A DNA stretch of 64,000 nt, from NCBI RefSeq assembly GCF_030297175.1, contig NZ_AP028070.1, forward strand, positions 496,001 to 560,000. The letters run 5' to 3'. This document shows positions 36,931 through 44,825 of this stretch, piece after piece. The stretch comes from Marinobacter sp. LA51 (GTDB lineage Bacteria > Pseudomonadota > Gammaproteobacteria > Pseudomonadales > Oleiphilaceae). Within the stretch, counting starts at the first letter, position 1. The number at the start of each line of letters is the position of its first letter. The translations under genes were made by a program, and so were the position numbers. Below the pieces are notes generated by a model. That model saw nothing but the letters and a program-made list of their open reading frames with translations, was not told where the DNA came from and did no database searches.

Positions 36931-38009
36931 TTATCTGTTTCCGAAGGGGCTGAGGCCCCGGATGTCGGGTGGGTGCGGGCCAGCTGATTGGCGCGGTACT
37001 GGGCCGGCGCCGTGCCGGTCCAGCGTTTGAACGCGCGGCTAAAGGCGCTGAGTTCCGAAAATCCCAGCAGGAAGGCGATTTCACCCAGGGCGTAGTGATC
37101 TGCAGCGACATAGCGTAGAGCCTTGTCCTTGCGAACTTGCTCGACCAGATCGTGGAAGCTGAGCCCCTCCCGCTTCAGTTTTCGATACAGGGTCTGGCGG
37201 CTCATGTGACACTGCCTCGCCAGGCTGTCGGCATCAATCCTCTCCGTGGCCATCTGCTTGGAAATCAGGCGTCGGATCTTGCGGCCGAATGAGCGTCTCG
37301 GTTGCAGCCGCGCCAACACCGAGTTCACCTGCTTCAGTACCGCGGAGTATACGTAGGGATTGCGGCGGGGGATGCCATGACTGAGATGGCGACTGTCGAA
37401 GGCCAGCCGGGTAGAGACACAGTCAAATGTCACCGGGCCACCCAACAGGGTTTCATACTCGCCGGCGTAACTTGGGCGCGGATGAGCGATCTCGACCCAC
37501 TCGGCCTGAATCTCCGGGTGAATGAAGTGACGGGTCCGGCTCAGCGCTGCTGCAAGGGTTCGGTCCATGTCCTGCCGGGAGTAGTGGTTGGGGGCATCCG
37601 GTTGCCAGGTCAGGATGGCCTCTTCGCCCGTCTGCTCAAAACTCAGGGTCACCGATTCGTTGATTAACCGGTGCAGGCGGACATACTGGGTCACCGCTTC
37701 ACCCAGGGTGTCGCAGTTGAAGAACACGTGGCCCACCAGCCCCATGCGTTCCGGATCGACTACCAGGCCGGCGTGCAGACCCACGGCCGGATCACCGGTT
37801 ACCTGCTCAGCGTAGTCCCACAGGCGGTAGTGAGCCGGCGCCGGTATCCTCAAATCCGGATCGGCCAACGCCTGCAAGTCCATGCCAATGATCTGTTGTA
37901 CCCGGGCTGTGTCCAGCAGGCCCTGGCTCTGGAGGTAATGCACCAGAGCCAGCGTACTGGAGGCGGCCACCAGGGGTGTGTGGTTGTTTTCTGACGCAGC
38001 AGAGATCAA
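36927..38009 (-). CDS. AraC-family transcriptional regulator (OruR/Arabinose_bd type)
   Basis: A 360-residue regulator. The N-terminal ligand-binding domain (about 20-200: 'ALVHYLQSQGLLD', 'DPAVGLHAGLVVDPERMGLV') is of the Arabinose_bd type seen in OruR-like regulators. The C-terminal double helix-turn-helix (about 255-345) shows 'DADSLARQCHMSRQTLYRKL' and 'ALGEIAFLLGFSELSAFSRA' with the end 'FKRWTGTAPAQYR'. It overlaps cls by 4 bp and diverges from a 30-codon ORF. TGTCA direct repeats with AraC-type spacing lie between the two, so it likely controls itself with cls and/or the small gene. Ligand unknown. Confidence 0.9.
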   Translation of the reverse strand: MISAASENNHTPLVAASSTLALVHYLQSQGLLDTARVQQIIGMDLQALADPDLRIPAPAHYRLWDYAEQVTGDPAVGLHAGLVVDPERMGLVGHVFFNCDTLGEAVTQYVRLHRLINESVTLSFEQTGEEAILTWQPDAPNHYSRQDMDRTLAAALSRTRHFIHPEIQAEWVEIAHPRPSYAGEYETLLGGPVTFDCVSTRLAFDSRHLSHGIPRRNPYVYSAVLKQVNSVLARLQPRRSFGRKIRRLISKQMATERIDADSLARQCHMSRQTLYRKLKREGLSFHDLVEQVRKDKALRYVAADHYALGEIAFLLGFSELSAFSRAFKRWTGTAPAQYRANQLARTHPTSGASAPSETDK

Positions 38010-38057
38010 GGCGTATTCCCGATGGTTAACAAACTTTCATCTGGGTTTGATACAAAA

Positions 38058-38094
38058 TGTCAAGCGAATGAAACCGCCTGTCAACGGTTTGTCA
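38058..38094 (+). promoter_or_regulatory. Putative AraC-type operator: three TGTCA direct repeats
   Basis: TGTCAA at 38058-38063 and 38079-38084 are exactly 21 bp apart (two helical turns), and a third TGTCA (38090-38094) is 11 bp further. AraC-family dimers often bind tandem half-sites of the form TGnCA at 21-22 bp spacing. The last copy lies inside TTGTCA (38089-38094), a possible -35, with only a weak -10-like ATTAAG near 38111-38116, as expected for an activator-dependent promoter. Confidence 0.6.
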
Positions 38095-38160
38095 TGGCAA
38101 CAACGATAGCATTAAGTCATCAGGTTGATGCAATGGAACGGTGTTTTCAGGAGGAGTTAT

Positions 38161-38253
38161 ATGGAACAGGAAATTTTTGTACCGCACAATGAGACCGAAC
38201 GGACGAACGTTATGGCGCTCGCCGAGTACTTGAACAGCATCTTCTATTGCTGA
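38161..38253 (+). CDS. Orphan 30-residue small protein
   Basis: ATG 38161 to TGA 38253 encodes 30 residues beginning MEQEIFVPHNETER and ending AEYLNSIFYC. AGGAGGAG (38149-38156) lies 4 nt before the ATG, among the strongest ribosome sites in the window. A small hairpin (CGGCG TAA CGCCG, 38260-38272) and a strong intrinsic terminator (38281-38309) follow, so it has a complete gene architecture. The peptide is acidic at the start and hydrophobic at the end, with a C-terminal Cys and no signal peptide or transmembrane helix. I recognise no family. A regulated small protein or a modified precursor peptide are possibilities; no modifying enzyme is nearby. Confidence 0.65.
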   Translation: MEQEIFVPHNETERTNVMALAEYLNSIFYC

Positions 38254-38280
38254 GTCCTTCGGCGTAACGCCGACGACTGA

Positions 38281-38309
38281 AAAAGCCGGGCCTTGGCCCG
38301 GCTTTTTTG
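38281..38309 (+). terminator. Intrinsic terminator after the 30-codon gene
   Basis: GCCGGGCC (38286-38293) and GGCCCGGC (38296-38303) form a perfect 8-bp G+C stem with a 2-nt T-T centre (in practice a slightly larger loop), followed by TTTTTT (38304-38309) and preceded by six A's. It insulates the small gene from the esterase gene. Confidence 0.92.
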
Positions 38310-38424
38310 TGCCTGTACTTTGGTTCCAGAAGGACGATCACGGCCAGGCAAAATTTGCGCGCTGCACTGGCGGTGGTAATGTAACCGGTCAGAAACCACC
38401 CGCTAAACCGGAGATCGTCTACCC

Positions 38425-39222
38425 ATGAGTGTCGAGCTGAACCACCGAATTACCGGCGAAGGTGCGCCGCTGATCCTGTTGCATGGCCTGTTCGGGTCGC
38501 TGGAGAATCTCGGCGGCATTGCCCGCCGGCTGCAGGACGAGTGGCAAGTCCACGCCCTGGATCAGCGTAATCACGGCAGTTCTCCCCACAGCGATACCAT
38601 GGACTACCCCGCCATGGCCGAGGATGTGATTGCCTATCTGGACCGGCAGGGCATCGACAAGGCCCGTCTCCTTGGCCATTCCATGGGCGGCAAGGTGGCT
38701 ATGCAGGTGGCCTTGCAGGCCCCGCACCGGGTCGAGAAAATAGTGGTCGCCGATATTGCGCCGGTCAGTTACAAGCCCCGCCACGACGCCATTCTGGAAG
38801 GCCTGAAAAGCCTCGACTTGCAGAATGCGCGCACTCGCCAGGATGCCGACAAGTTCTTGTCTGAGTTTGTTGATGTGCCTTCCATCCGCCAGTTCCTGCT
38901 GAAGAATCTTGAACGGGTACCGCGGGAGGAGCAGGAAGAGGGCGGAGCCGTCTTCCGCTGGCGCCTGAACCTGCCGGTCATCGATGCCTGTTACGGCAAT
39001 CTTGCCATGGCTCCGGAAGGCGACGGACCCTACGAAGGGCCGGTGTTGTTCCTGAAAGGTGCCGAATCGGCTTACATTCAGGAGAAGCACCGGGAGCAGA
39101 TTGAGCGTCTGTTTCCTGCCGCGGAGCTGCGTGTGATTGAGGATACCGGGCACTGGCTGCACGCCGAGAAGGCCGATACCTTTGCTGCCCTGAGTCGCCG
39201 GTTCCTGGCCGAGGGTCAGTAG
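38425..39222 (+). CDS. Alpha/beta-hydrolase esterase (YbfF-like)
   Basis: A 265-residue cytoplasmic serine hydrolase. Oxyanion motif 'LILLHGLFGSLENLGGIAR', 'ALDQRNHGSSPHSD', nucleophile Ser in 'LLGHSMGGKVAMQVAL' near residue 92, and catalytic His in 'VIEDTGHWLHAEK' near 245 are visible. This pattern fits the YbfF family of short acyl (thio)esterases. The physiological substrate is unknown. The gene stands alone after the small-gene terminator; 105 bp with no clear signal separate it from the next gene. Confidence 0.87.
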   Translation: MSVELNHRITGEGAPLILLHGLFGSLENLGGIARRLQDEWQVHALDQRNHGSSPHSDTMDYPAMAEDVIAYLDRQGIDKARLLGHSMGGKVAMQVALQAPHRVEKIVVADIAPVSYKPRHDAILEGLKSLDLQNARTRQDADKFLSEFVDVPSIRQFLLKNLERVPREEQEEGGAVFRWRLNLPVIDACYGNLAMAPEGDGPYEGPVLFLKGAESAYIQEKHREQIERLFPAAELRVIEDTGHWLHAEKADTFAALSRRFLAEGQ

Positions 39223-39327
39223 GTTATTTTTCCCCCGGGGTTCGTATTTTTCTCCGGTGGCAGCGGTCTGCTAAGGTTAAGCCATCGCGGGGACGGGTTT
39301 GAATACACGAACAGGCGGGCATGATCT

Positions 39328-40416
39328 ATGAAATGGTTGATGGTGGGAGCGCTGGTCCTGTTCGTGTTGCTGGGCAGTTTTCTGCTGACACCGTCGCCCA
39401 TTGACAGCAAGGCCTGGCAGCCGCCATCGCCGCCGCCGCTGACCGGGCCCCTGGCCCCCAATGAGCGGCTCCGGCTGGCGGACCTGCTGGCACGCGGGCA
39501 AGTGTATGGCCCGGAAGATACCACCGTCAGTGACGATGGTACTGTCTACGCCGGCACCCAGGATGGCCGCATTGTCCGGCTGTTCCCTGATGGCCGGGTG
39601 GAAACCTGGCTCAAGACCGAAGGCCGCCCCCTGGGCCTGGTGTTCGATGACGCCGGCAATCTGATTGTGGCCGACGCCTGGAAAGGCCTGTTGTCGATCG
39701 CGCCGGACAAGACTATCACCGTGTTGGCGCGGGAAGCCGAGGGCACCCCGTTCCGGTTCACCGACGACGTCGATATCGGTCCCGATGGCCGCATCTACTT
39801 CACCGACGCCAGTTCCCGTTTCCAGCATCCGGATTACCGGCTCGACCTCCTGGAAATGCGTCCCCACGGGCGCCTGCTGCGGTATTCGCCGTATACCGGC
39901 AAGGTTGAGGTGCTGCTCGGCAACCTGCATTTTGCCAACGGTGTCTCGGTCTCGCCGGACGGGGCCTTTGTGCTGGTCAACGAAACCTGGAAGTACCGCA
40001 CCCTACGTTACTGGATTCACGGCCCCAAGGCAGGCCAGGCCGAGGTGTTTGCCGACAACCTGCCGGGCTTCCCCGATAACCTGGCCGTGGACGCTGAGGG
40101 TCGTTACTGGGTGGCCTTTCCCTCGCTTCGTGACACCCGGGTGGATACCCTGCACCGCAGTCCCTGGCTCAAGGATCTGGTGGCCAAGCTGCCGGACCGC
40201 CTAAAGCCCACGCCGCGTGAATACGGCCTGGTGGTGGCTTTTGATCGGGATGGGGAGGTGATTACCAGTCTCCATGACACCCGGGGCACGCACTTGCAGG
40301 AGATCACCTCGGTCAATCCCCACGGCGGTTACCTATACTTTGGTTCACTTCACAACGATCGTATCGGGCGGCTACCGTTGCAGGCCATTCCCGGTCTTGG
40401 AGACGATGAAGTATGA
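39328..40416 (+). CDS. SMP-30/gluconolactonase or strictosidine-synthase-like beta-propeller, membrane-anchored
   Basis: A 362-residue protein with an N-terminal hydrophobic helix ('MVGALVLFVLLGSFLL') that acts as signal anchor, followed by a six-bladed propeller: 'GPEDTTVSDDGTVYAGTQDG', 'GLVFDDAGNLIVADAWKGL', 'DIGPDGRIYFTDASSRF', 'FANGVSVSPDGAFVLVNETW'. These repeats match the strictosidine-synthase/SMP-30 group, metal-dependent lactonases or esterases in several characterised members. The active site should face the periplasm. The stop overlaps the following thioesterase gene by 4 bp, so they are co-translated. Confidence 0.85.
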   Translation: MKWLMVGALVLFVLLGSFLLTPSPIDSKAWQPPSPPPLTGPLAPNERLRLADLLARGQVYGPEDTTVSDDGTVYAGTQDGRIVRLFPDGRVETWLKTEGRPLGLVFDDAGNLIVADAWKGLLSIAPDKTITVLAREAEGTPFRFTDDVDIGPDGRIYFTDASSRFQHPDYRLDLLEMRPHGRLLRYSPYTGKVEVLLGNLHFANGVSVSPDGAFVLVNETWKYRTLRYWIHGPKAGQAEVFADNLPGFPDNLAVDAEGRYWVAFPSLRDTRVDTLHRSPWLKDLVAKLPDRLKPTPREYGLVVAFDRDGEVITSLHDTRGTHLQEITSVNPHGGYLYFGSLHNDRIGRLPLQAIPGLGDDEV

Positions 40417-40886
40417 CCGACGCCAGCGCCCTTCAGTGGGATCTGCCAGATCCGTTTACCCTTGAAATCACCGTGCGGGACGACGACACCGATCGCCTGG
40501 GGCATGCCAACAACGTGGTCTACGTGCGCTGGCTGGAAGACGTGAGTTGGGCCCACATCGAAAGTCTGGGTATGACCTGGGAATTGCATGAGGCCACCGG
40601 CAAGGCGATGGCCATCACCCGCACCGAGATCGACTATCTGACCTCAGCCAATACCGGTGACCGGCTGATCCTGGGCACCTGGTTGACCGGCTATGACGGC
40701 CGCTTTCGCTCTTCGCGCCAGTTCCAGCTGGTCCGCCCGGCTGACGGCAAGACCCTGGTACGGGCGGTTTCCACCCATGCCTGCGTCGATATGAAATCCC
40801 AGCGCCCGAGCCGGGCTCCCCGTGAATTCGCCGAGATCCTGGCCGCCGCCGCAGTCGACGGTGGCGCCGGCGTGGCCGTCAAATGA
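40413..40886 (+). CDS. Acyl-CoA thioesterase, 4-hydroxybenzoyl-CoA type hotdog fold
   Basis: A 157-residue hotdog-fold protein. 'DDTDRLGHANNVVYVRWLED' near residues 27-46 carries the catalytic Asp and the GHANN signature of the 4HBT/YbgC group, and 'EIDYLTSANTGDRLILGTWL' follows. It hydrolyses acyl-CoA thioesters; the chain length is not predictable. It is joined to the SMP-30-like gene by an ATGA overlap and followed after 72 nt by a quinone oxidoreductase. Confidence 0.88.
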   Translation: MTDASALQWDLPDPFTLEITVRDDDTDRLGHANNVVYVRWLEDVSWAHIESLGMTWELHEATGKAMAITRTEIDYLTSANTGDRLILGTWLTGYDGRFRSSRQFQLVRPADGKTLVRAVSTHACVDMKSQRPSRAPREFAEILAAAAVDGGAGVAVK

Positions 40887-40958
40887 ATCACCTTTGGTGC
40901 CATCTTCTGCTAGTCTGAAAAAACTGCTTCCCGTTACTGCCGTTGTCCGGAGACCGTC

Positions 40959-41942
40959 ATGGTAAATCCCGAAGAGTCCAGCACCGAAAACACCATGCGT
41001 CATGTCAGCTATGCCCGGTTTGGCGAACGCGATGTCCTGCAGGTGAAAACGTCGGATATCCCGCAGCCCGGCCCGGGCCAGGTACTGGTGCGCGTTCATG
41101 GTGCCGGTCTCAACCCCATCGACTGGAAGACCCGTAAAGGGCTGGGCTTCGCCGCCCGGCAGATTGAAAACAGCCTGCCATGGACCCCGGGTTACGACGT
41201 GGCCGGCGAAGTGGTTGCAGTCGCCGACGACGTGACGACACTGGCGCCCGGAGATCGGGTGATGGGCATGATCGGCTTTCCCGAGGGTGGCGGTGGTTAC
41301 GCCAGTTACGCGGTGGCCGGGGCTGATGAATTTGCCATCGTACCGGAAGAATTGGATCTGCTGGCGGCCGGCGCCTTACCCCTGGCAGCCTTGACTGCCT
41401 GGCAGGCGCTGTTCGAAGTGGCCAAGCTGGAGTCCGGGCAGAAAATCCTGGTTCACGCCGGTGCCGGTGGGGTAGGGCATTTTGCCGTTCAGTTTGCGCT
41501 GGAGCGCGGTGCTCACGTGGTGGCCACGGCGTCTGCGTCGAACCGGGATTTCCTGGCCGAGCTGGGTGTGCACGAAGTCATCGATTACCGCACCACCGAC
41601 GTGGCTGAAGAGTGCTACGGCCTCGATGTTGTGCTTGATCTGGTGGGCGGTGAGGAAGGTAAGCGCTCGCTGCATACCCTCGGTGAGCATGGTGTTCTGG
41701 TGACCATCCCGACGGTGACCGCCGATGAAATCATCAGTGCCGCCGAGAACATGGGCTTGCGTGCCCATGGGATGACCGTGCGTCCCGATGTCTTTCACCT
41801 GGATGAAATTGCCGAGCTGATCGAGGATGGCGATGTCCGGGTACATCTGGATCAGATCTTTCCCCTTGATCAGGTTGCCCACGCCCATGAACTGCTCGAA
41901 GGCGGTCACGTGCGTGGCAAACTGGTGCTGGACTGCCGCTGA
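40959..41942 (+). CDS. NADP-dependent quinone oxidoreductase-like MDR protein
   Basis: A 327-residue zinc-independent medium-chain dehydrogenase/reductase. The GroES-like domain shows 'GPGQVLVRVHGAGLNPIDWK' and 'TPGYDVAGEVVAVADDV'; the Rossmann domain has 'KILVHAGAGGVGHFAVQFAL' (near 167) and 'YGLDVVLDLVGGEEG'. No zinc-binding cysteines are present. The likely activity is NADPH-dependent reduction of quinones or enones. Start ATG 40959 has GGAGA 5 nt upstream; an internal Met 12 codons later is less well placed. Confidence 0.9.
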   Translation: MVNPEESSTENTMRHVSYARFGERDVLQVKTSDIPQPGPGQVLVRVHGAGLNPIDWKTRKGLGFAARQIENSLPWTPGYDVAGEVVAVADDVTTLAPGDRVMGMIGFPEGGGGYASYAVAGADEFAIVPEELDLLAAGALPLAALTAWQALFEVAKLESGQKILVHAGAGGVGHFAVQFALERGAHVVATASASNRDFLAELGVHEVIDYRTTDVAEECYGLDVVLDLVGGEEGKRSLHTLGEHGVLVTIPTVTADEIISAAENMGLRAHGMTVRPDVFHLDEIAELIEDGDVRVHLDQIFPLDQVAHAHELLEGGHVRGKLVLDCR

Positions 41943-41952
41943 GGGGCTTAGG

Positions 41953-43842
41953 TTAAGCCCCTCGGTTACTCTCGCTCTCCTTCTCGTTCGAGCCGTCGCC
42001 AGCGGCAGTGCCATTGTCTGCCTGGCCGTCCCGCTCCTTGCGCTCCTTGCGAGCCTGGGGCGGAACCAGGCTGATCAGCATCCAGTCTTTCTCCGGTTTT
42101 AGCGTCTCCATGTCCATTACCGGCATGACGTGGCCCTTGCTGTCGAACACGAACAGCACCAGGGCCTGGCGCTGGAACTTGTTCAGGAAGTCGTCATAGC
42201 TGAACTCGTCGCTGAGTTGGGTAGTGCGCACTGTGTAGTCCTGGCTCGCCAGGCTGGCCAGCTTGGCGTAGCTCACACCTCCGAACAGGCCGCGGGTCAT
42301 CTGGATTTTCTCAGCGGTCTGGTGCCGCGCTTTCTGATCCTGATCGCCTTCCGCGAGACTGAACACGCTGTGGTTCCCGAACCAGTCCAGGAAGTGGTAG
42401 GTGGCCAGTGAGTTCATGTGTTTATAGGGCGAGATCACCAGCAGGTTGCCGATACCCGTCAGGTCCAGGTGGGTCGAGGCGTGTTCCGACACCGGATTGC
42501 CAAAATAGGTCTGCAGGTTTTCCATGCGCGCTTGACGCACGTTCTCCCAGTTGGTGTCCGCCAGAGTGACCGGCACGTCGGATTTTTTCAGGGCCAGGCC
42601 GATCATGCGCGCTACGGGGTTAGCCCCGAGTACCAGAAATCCGTAGGCCGCCGGCTCGTCTACTTTCAGCATTTTGGCCACTGGGCGAGCGGTCAGGCTC
42701 TGCAATGTCACGGTGGCAATGATAAGCATGAACACCAGCGGCACCAGGGTGCCGGCACTCTCGTAGCCTAGTTTCTGAAGCTGAAAAGCAAACAGTGCCG
42801 AGACCGCAGCCGCTACAATGCCACGGGGGGCAATCCAGCTCAGAAACAGTTTCTCCCGCCAGTTCAGTTTGGTGCCAATCGCCGACAGGAAAATGCTCAG
42901 CGGACGGGCCACCAGCATCAGGATTGCCAGAACCAGGGCCAGGCCCCAGCCCAGTTCGGCAATGGCACTGAACTCCACGCGGGCCGCCAGAATGATGAAC
43001 AGGGCAGAAATGAGAAGGACGCTGAGCGACTCTTTGAATTCAAGAATGCTCTCGATCGGCACCTGCTTCATGTTGGCCATCCAGATACCCATCACGGTGA
43101 CCGTCAGCAGGCCAGATTCATGGGCGATTTCGTTGGACAGAGCGTACACCCCGAGCATGAACGTCAGGGTGCCGGCATTGTGCAGGTACTGTGGGACCAA
43201 GTGCTTGCGCAGTATCAGGCCGTTCAGGTAACCGGCCACAGCGCCGATCAGAAAACCCACCATCAGGGTCTTGCCGAAAATGTACAGCGAGTGGCCAAAC
43301 ACGTTGCCCTGGCCCCAGGACACAATGCCCTCGAACACCAGGACCGCCAGCAGGGCACCAACCGGATCGATGATGATGCCTTCCCAGCGCAAGATGTTGG
43401 CCAGATTGGATTTTGGCCGGACCGAGCGCAGCAGCGGTGCAATTACCGTGGGGCCGGTAACGATGGAAATGGCGCCGAACAGCAGTGCCACCGGCCAGGA
43501 TACATCCAGCAGCCAGCGTACTGATAATGTGCCGATGATGCAGGTGACGATGGAACCAACCGGAATCAGGTTGCGCACCATTTTGCCGTGGCCACGGATT
43601 TCTGCCAGGCGTAGGGTCAGGCTTCCTTCGAACAGGATAATGGCGACCGCCAGGGAAATGACCGGGAACAGCAGCTCACCGAACACCGCTTCTGGCACCA
43701 GGAAGCCGAAGAGCGGACCAGCTGCCAGGCCGCCGGCGAGCAGAAACAGGATTGCCGGCATCCTGACCCGCCAGGCCAGCCATTGGCAGAACAGAGAGAG
43801 AACGCCGATGCTGGCAAGCAGCAGGACCGTGCTAATGGGCAT
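41953..43842 (-). CDS. Cation:proton antiporter (CPA1/NhaP-like) with C-terminal TrkA-N domain
   Basis: A 629-residue inner-membrane antiporter. About 12 transmembrane segments fill residues 5-405 ('SVLLLASIGVLSLF' region, 'FPVISLAVAIILFEGSLTL', 'LFGAISIVTGPTVIAPLLR', 'LFLSWIAPRGIVAAAVSALF'); the 'RWEGIIIDPVGALLAVLVFE' stretch carries the ion-binding Asp. A TrkA-N/RCK-like domain follows (about 420-540, 'FLVLGANPVARMIGLALKKS'), which suggests nucleotide control. The C-terminal 30 residues are charged and low in complexity. It converges on the oxidoreductase gene and lies 21 nt after tcdA. Confidence 0.9.
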   Translation of the reverse strand: MPISTVLLLASIGVLSLFCQWLAWRVRMPAILFLLAGGLAAGPLFGFLVPEAVFGELLFPVISLAVAIILFEGSLTLRLAEIRGHGKMVRNLIPVGSIVTCIIGTLSVRWLLDVSWPVALLFGAISIVTGPTVIAPLLRSVRPKSNLANILRWEGIIIDPVGALLAVLVFEGIVSWGQGNVFGHSLYIFGKTLMVGFLIGAVAGYLNGLILRKHLVPQYLHNAGTLTFMLGVYALSNEIAHESGLLTVTVMGIWMANMKQVPIESILEFKESLSVLLISALFIILAARVEFSAIAELGWGLALVLAILMLVARPLSIFLSAIGTKLNWREKLFLSWIAPRGIVAAAVSALFAFQLQKLGYESAGTLVPLVFMLIIATVTLQSLTARPVAKMLKVDEPAAYGFLVLGANPVARMIGLALKKSDVPVTLADTNWENVRQARMENLQTYFGNPVSEHASTHLDLTGIGNLLVISPYKHMNSLATYHFLDWFGNHSVFSLAEGDQDQKARHQTAEKIQMTRGLFGGVSYAKLASLASQDYTVRTTQLSDEFSYDDFLNKFQRQALVLFVFDSKGHVMPVMDMETLKPEKDWMLISLVPPQARKERKERDGQADNGTAAGDGSNEKESESNRGA

Positions 43843-43863
43843 AATGAGGGCAAATCCTTAGGG

Positions 43864-44655
43864 TTATTGGTTGGCGCGTCTGGCAATCCGGTTCAGCAAC
43901 CGGGACGCCGCAAAGAAGCCAAAACTGGCGGTGACCGGGCTTGCCGCGCCGAAACCTGATGCGCAATCCAGTCGCACCGGCCCTTCTGTTGCCGGTTTCT
44001 GCAAGCACACCTCGCCGTTCCCGGCAGGATATGTCAGTTGCTCCAGCGAGTATACGGCCTCAATACCAAAACGGCGCTTTGGGTTGCGCGAAAAACCGTA
44101 CTCCCGGCGCAACAGGTTCCGAACCTTCGCCAGCAGCGGATCCTGGGTGGTCTTGCTCAAATCCGCGACCTGGATCTGGGTCGGATCCATCTGACCACCG
44201 GCACCGCCGGCGCATACTAACGGTAGCTTGCGGCGCTGGCAGTGAGCGATCAGGGCGGCCTTGGCCTTGACGCTGTCGATGGCATCGACCACGCCGGTCA
44301 TCTCCGGAGTGATCAGCTCAGCGACGTTCTTGGTGGTCAGGAAACCGAAATGCACCCGGATATCAGCCTGGGGATTGATTGCCCGCAGGCGGTCCGCCAT
44401 GGCATCGGTCTTGGTACGACCGTACTGCTGCTCCAGGGCATGAAGCTGGCGGTTGGTGTTGGACACGCAAATGTCGTCCATGTCGATCAGGGTGATGGTG
44501 CCGATGCCACTACGGGCGAGCGATTCGGCGGCCCAGGAGCCCACGCCCCCCAGTCCGACAATGGCAATGTGGGCGGATCGAAAGGCCTCCAGGGCGCGGC
44601 GCCCATAGAGTCGTTCAATACCACCAAAGCGAAAGGCGTAATCGTCGGCGTTCAT
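43864..44655 (-). CDS. tcdA: tRNA threonylcarbamoyladenosine dehydratase
   Basis: E1-like ThiF-family enzyme that cyclises t6A37 to ct6A in ANN-decoding tRNAs. The 263-residue protein has 'FGGIERLYGRRALEAFRSA', the nucleotide-binding 'IVGLGGVGSWAAESLARSG', 'LIDMDDICVSNTNRQLHAL' and 'VVDAIDSVKAKAALIAHCQ'. A C-terminal hydrophobic stretch ('ASPVTASFGFFAASRLLNRI') matches the family's membrane-associated end. Start ATG 44655 has GGAGG 4 nt upstream; the frame is open 17 codons further but without a ribosome site. Confidence 0.93.
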   Translation of the reverse strand: MNADDYAFRFGGIERLYGRRALEAFRSAHIAIVGLGGVGSWAAESLARSGIGTITLIDMDDICVSNTNRQLHALEQQYGRTKTDAMADRLRAINPQADIRVHFGFLTTKNVAELITPEMTGVVDAIDSVKAKAALIAHCQRRKLPLVCAGGAGGQMDPTQIQVADLSKTTQDPLLAKVRNLLRREYGFSRNPKRRFGIEAVYSLEQLTYPAGNGEVCLQKPATEGPVRLDCASGFGAASPVTASFGFFAASRLLNRIARRANQ

Positions 44656-44825
44656 GCGGCCTCCGGTCGGGTCCGGTGTGGGACCGGACGGAATCAAAGA
44701 GCGCAATTGTAACCCAGAGCCGGGTCAGCCCGCAGGTGTTGCAGTACTCGGACGGTGCCGGGTGTTGCAGGGTGTTGAAAGAGTGAGGGAAGGTCAGGGC
44801 CGTTTGGCCCTGACCGGTTCTGACC

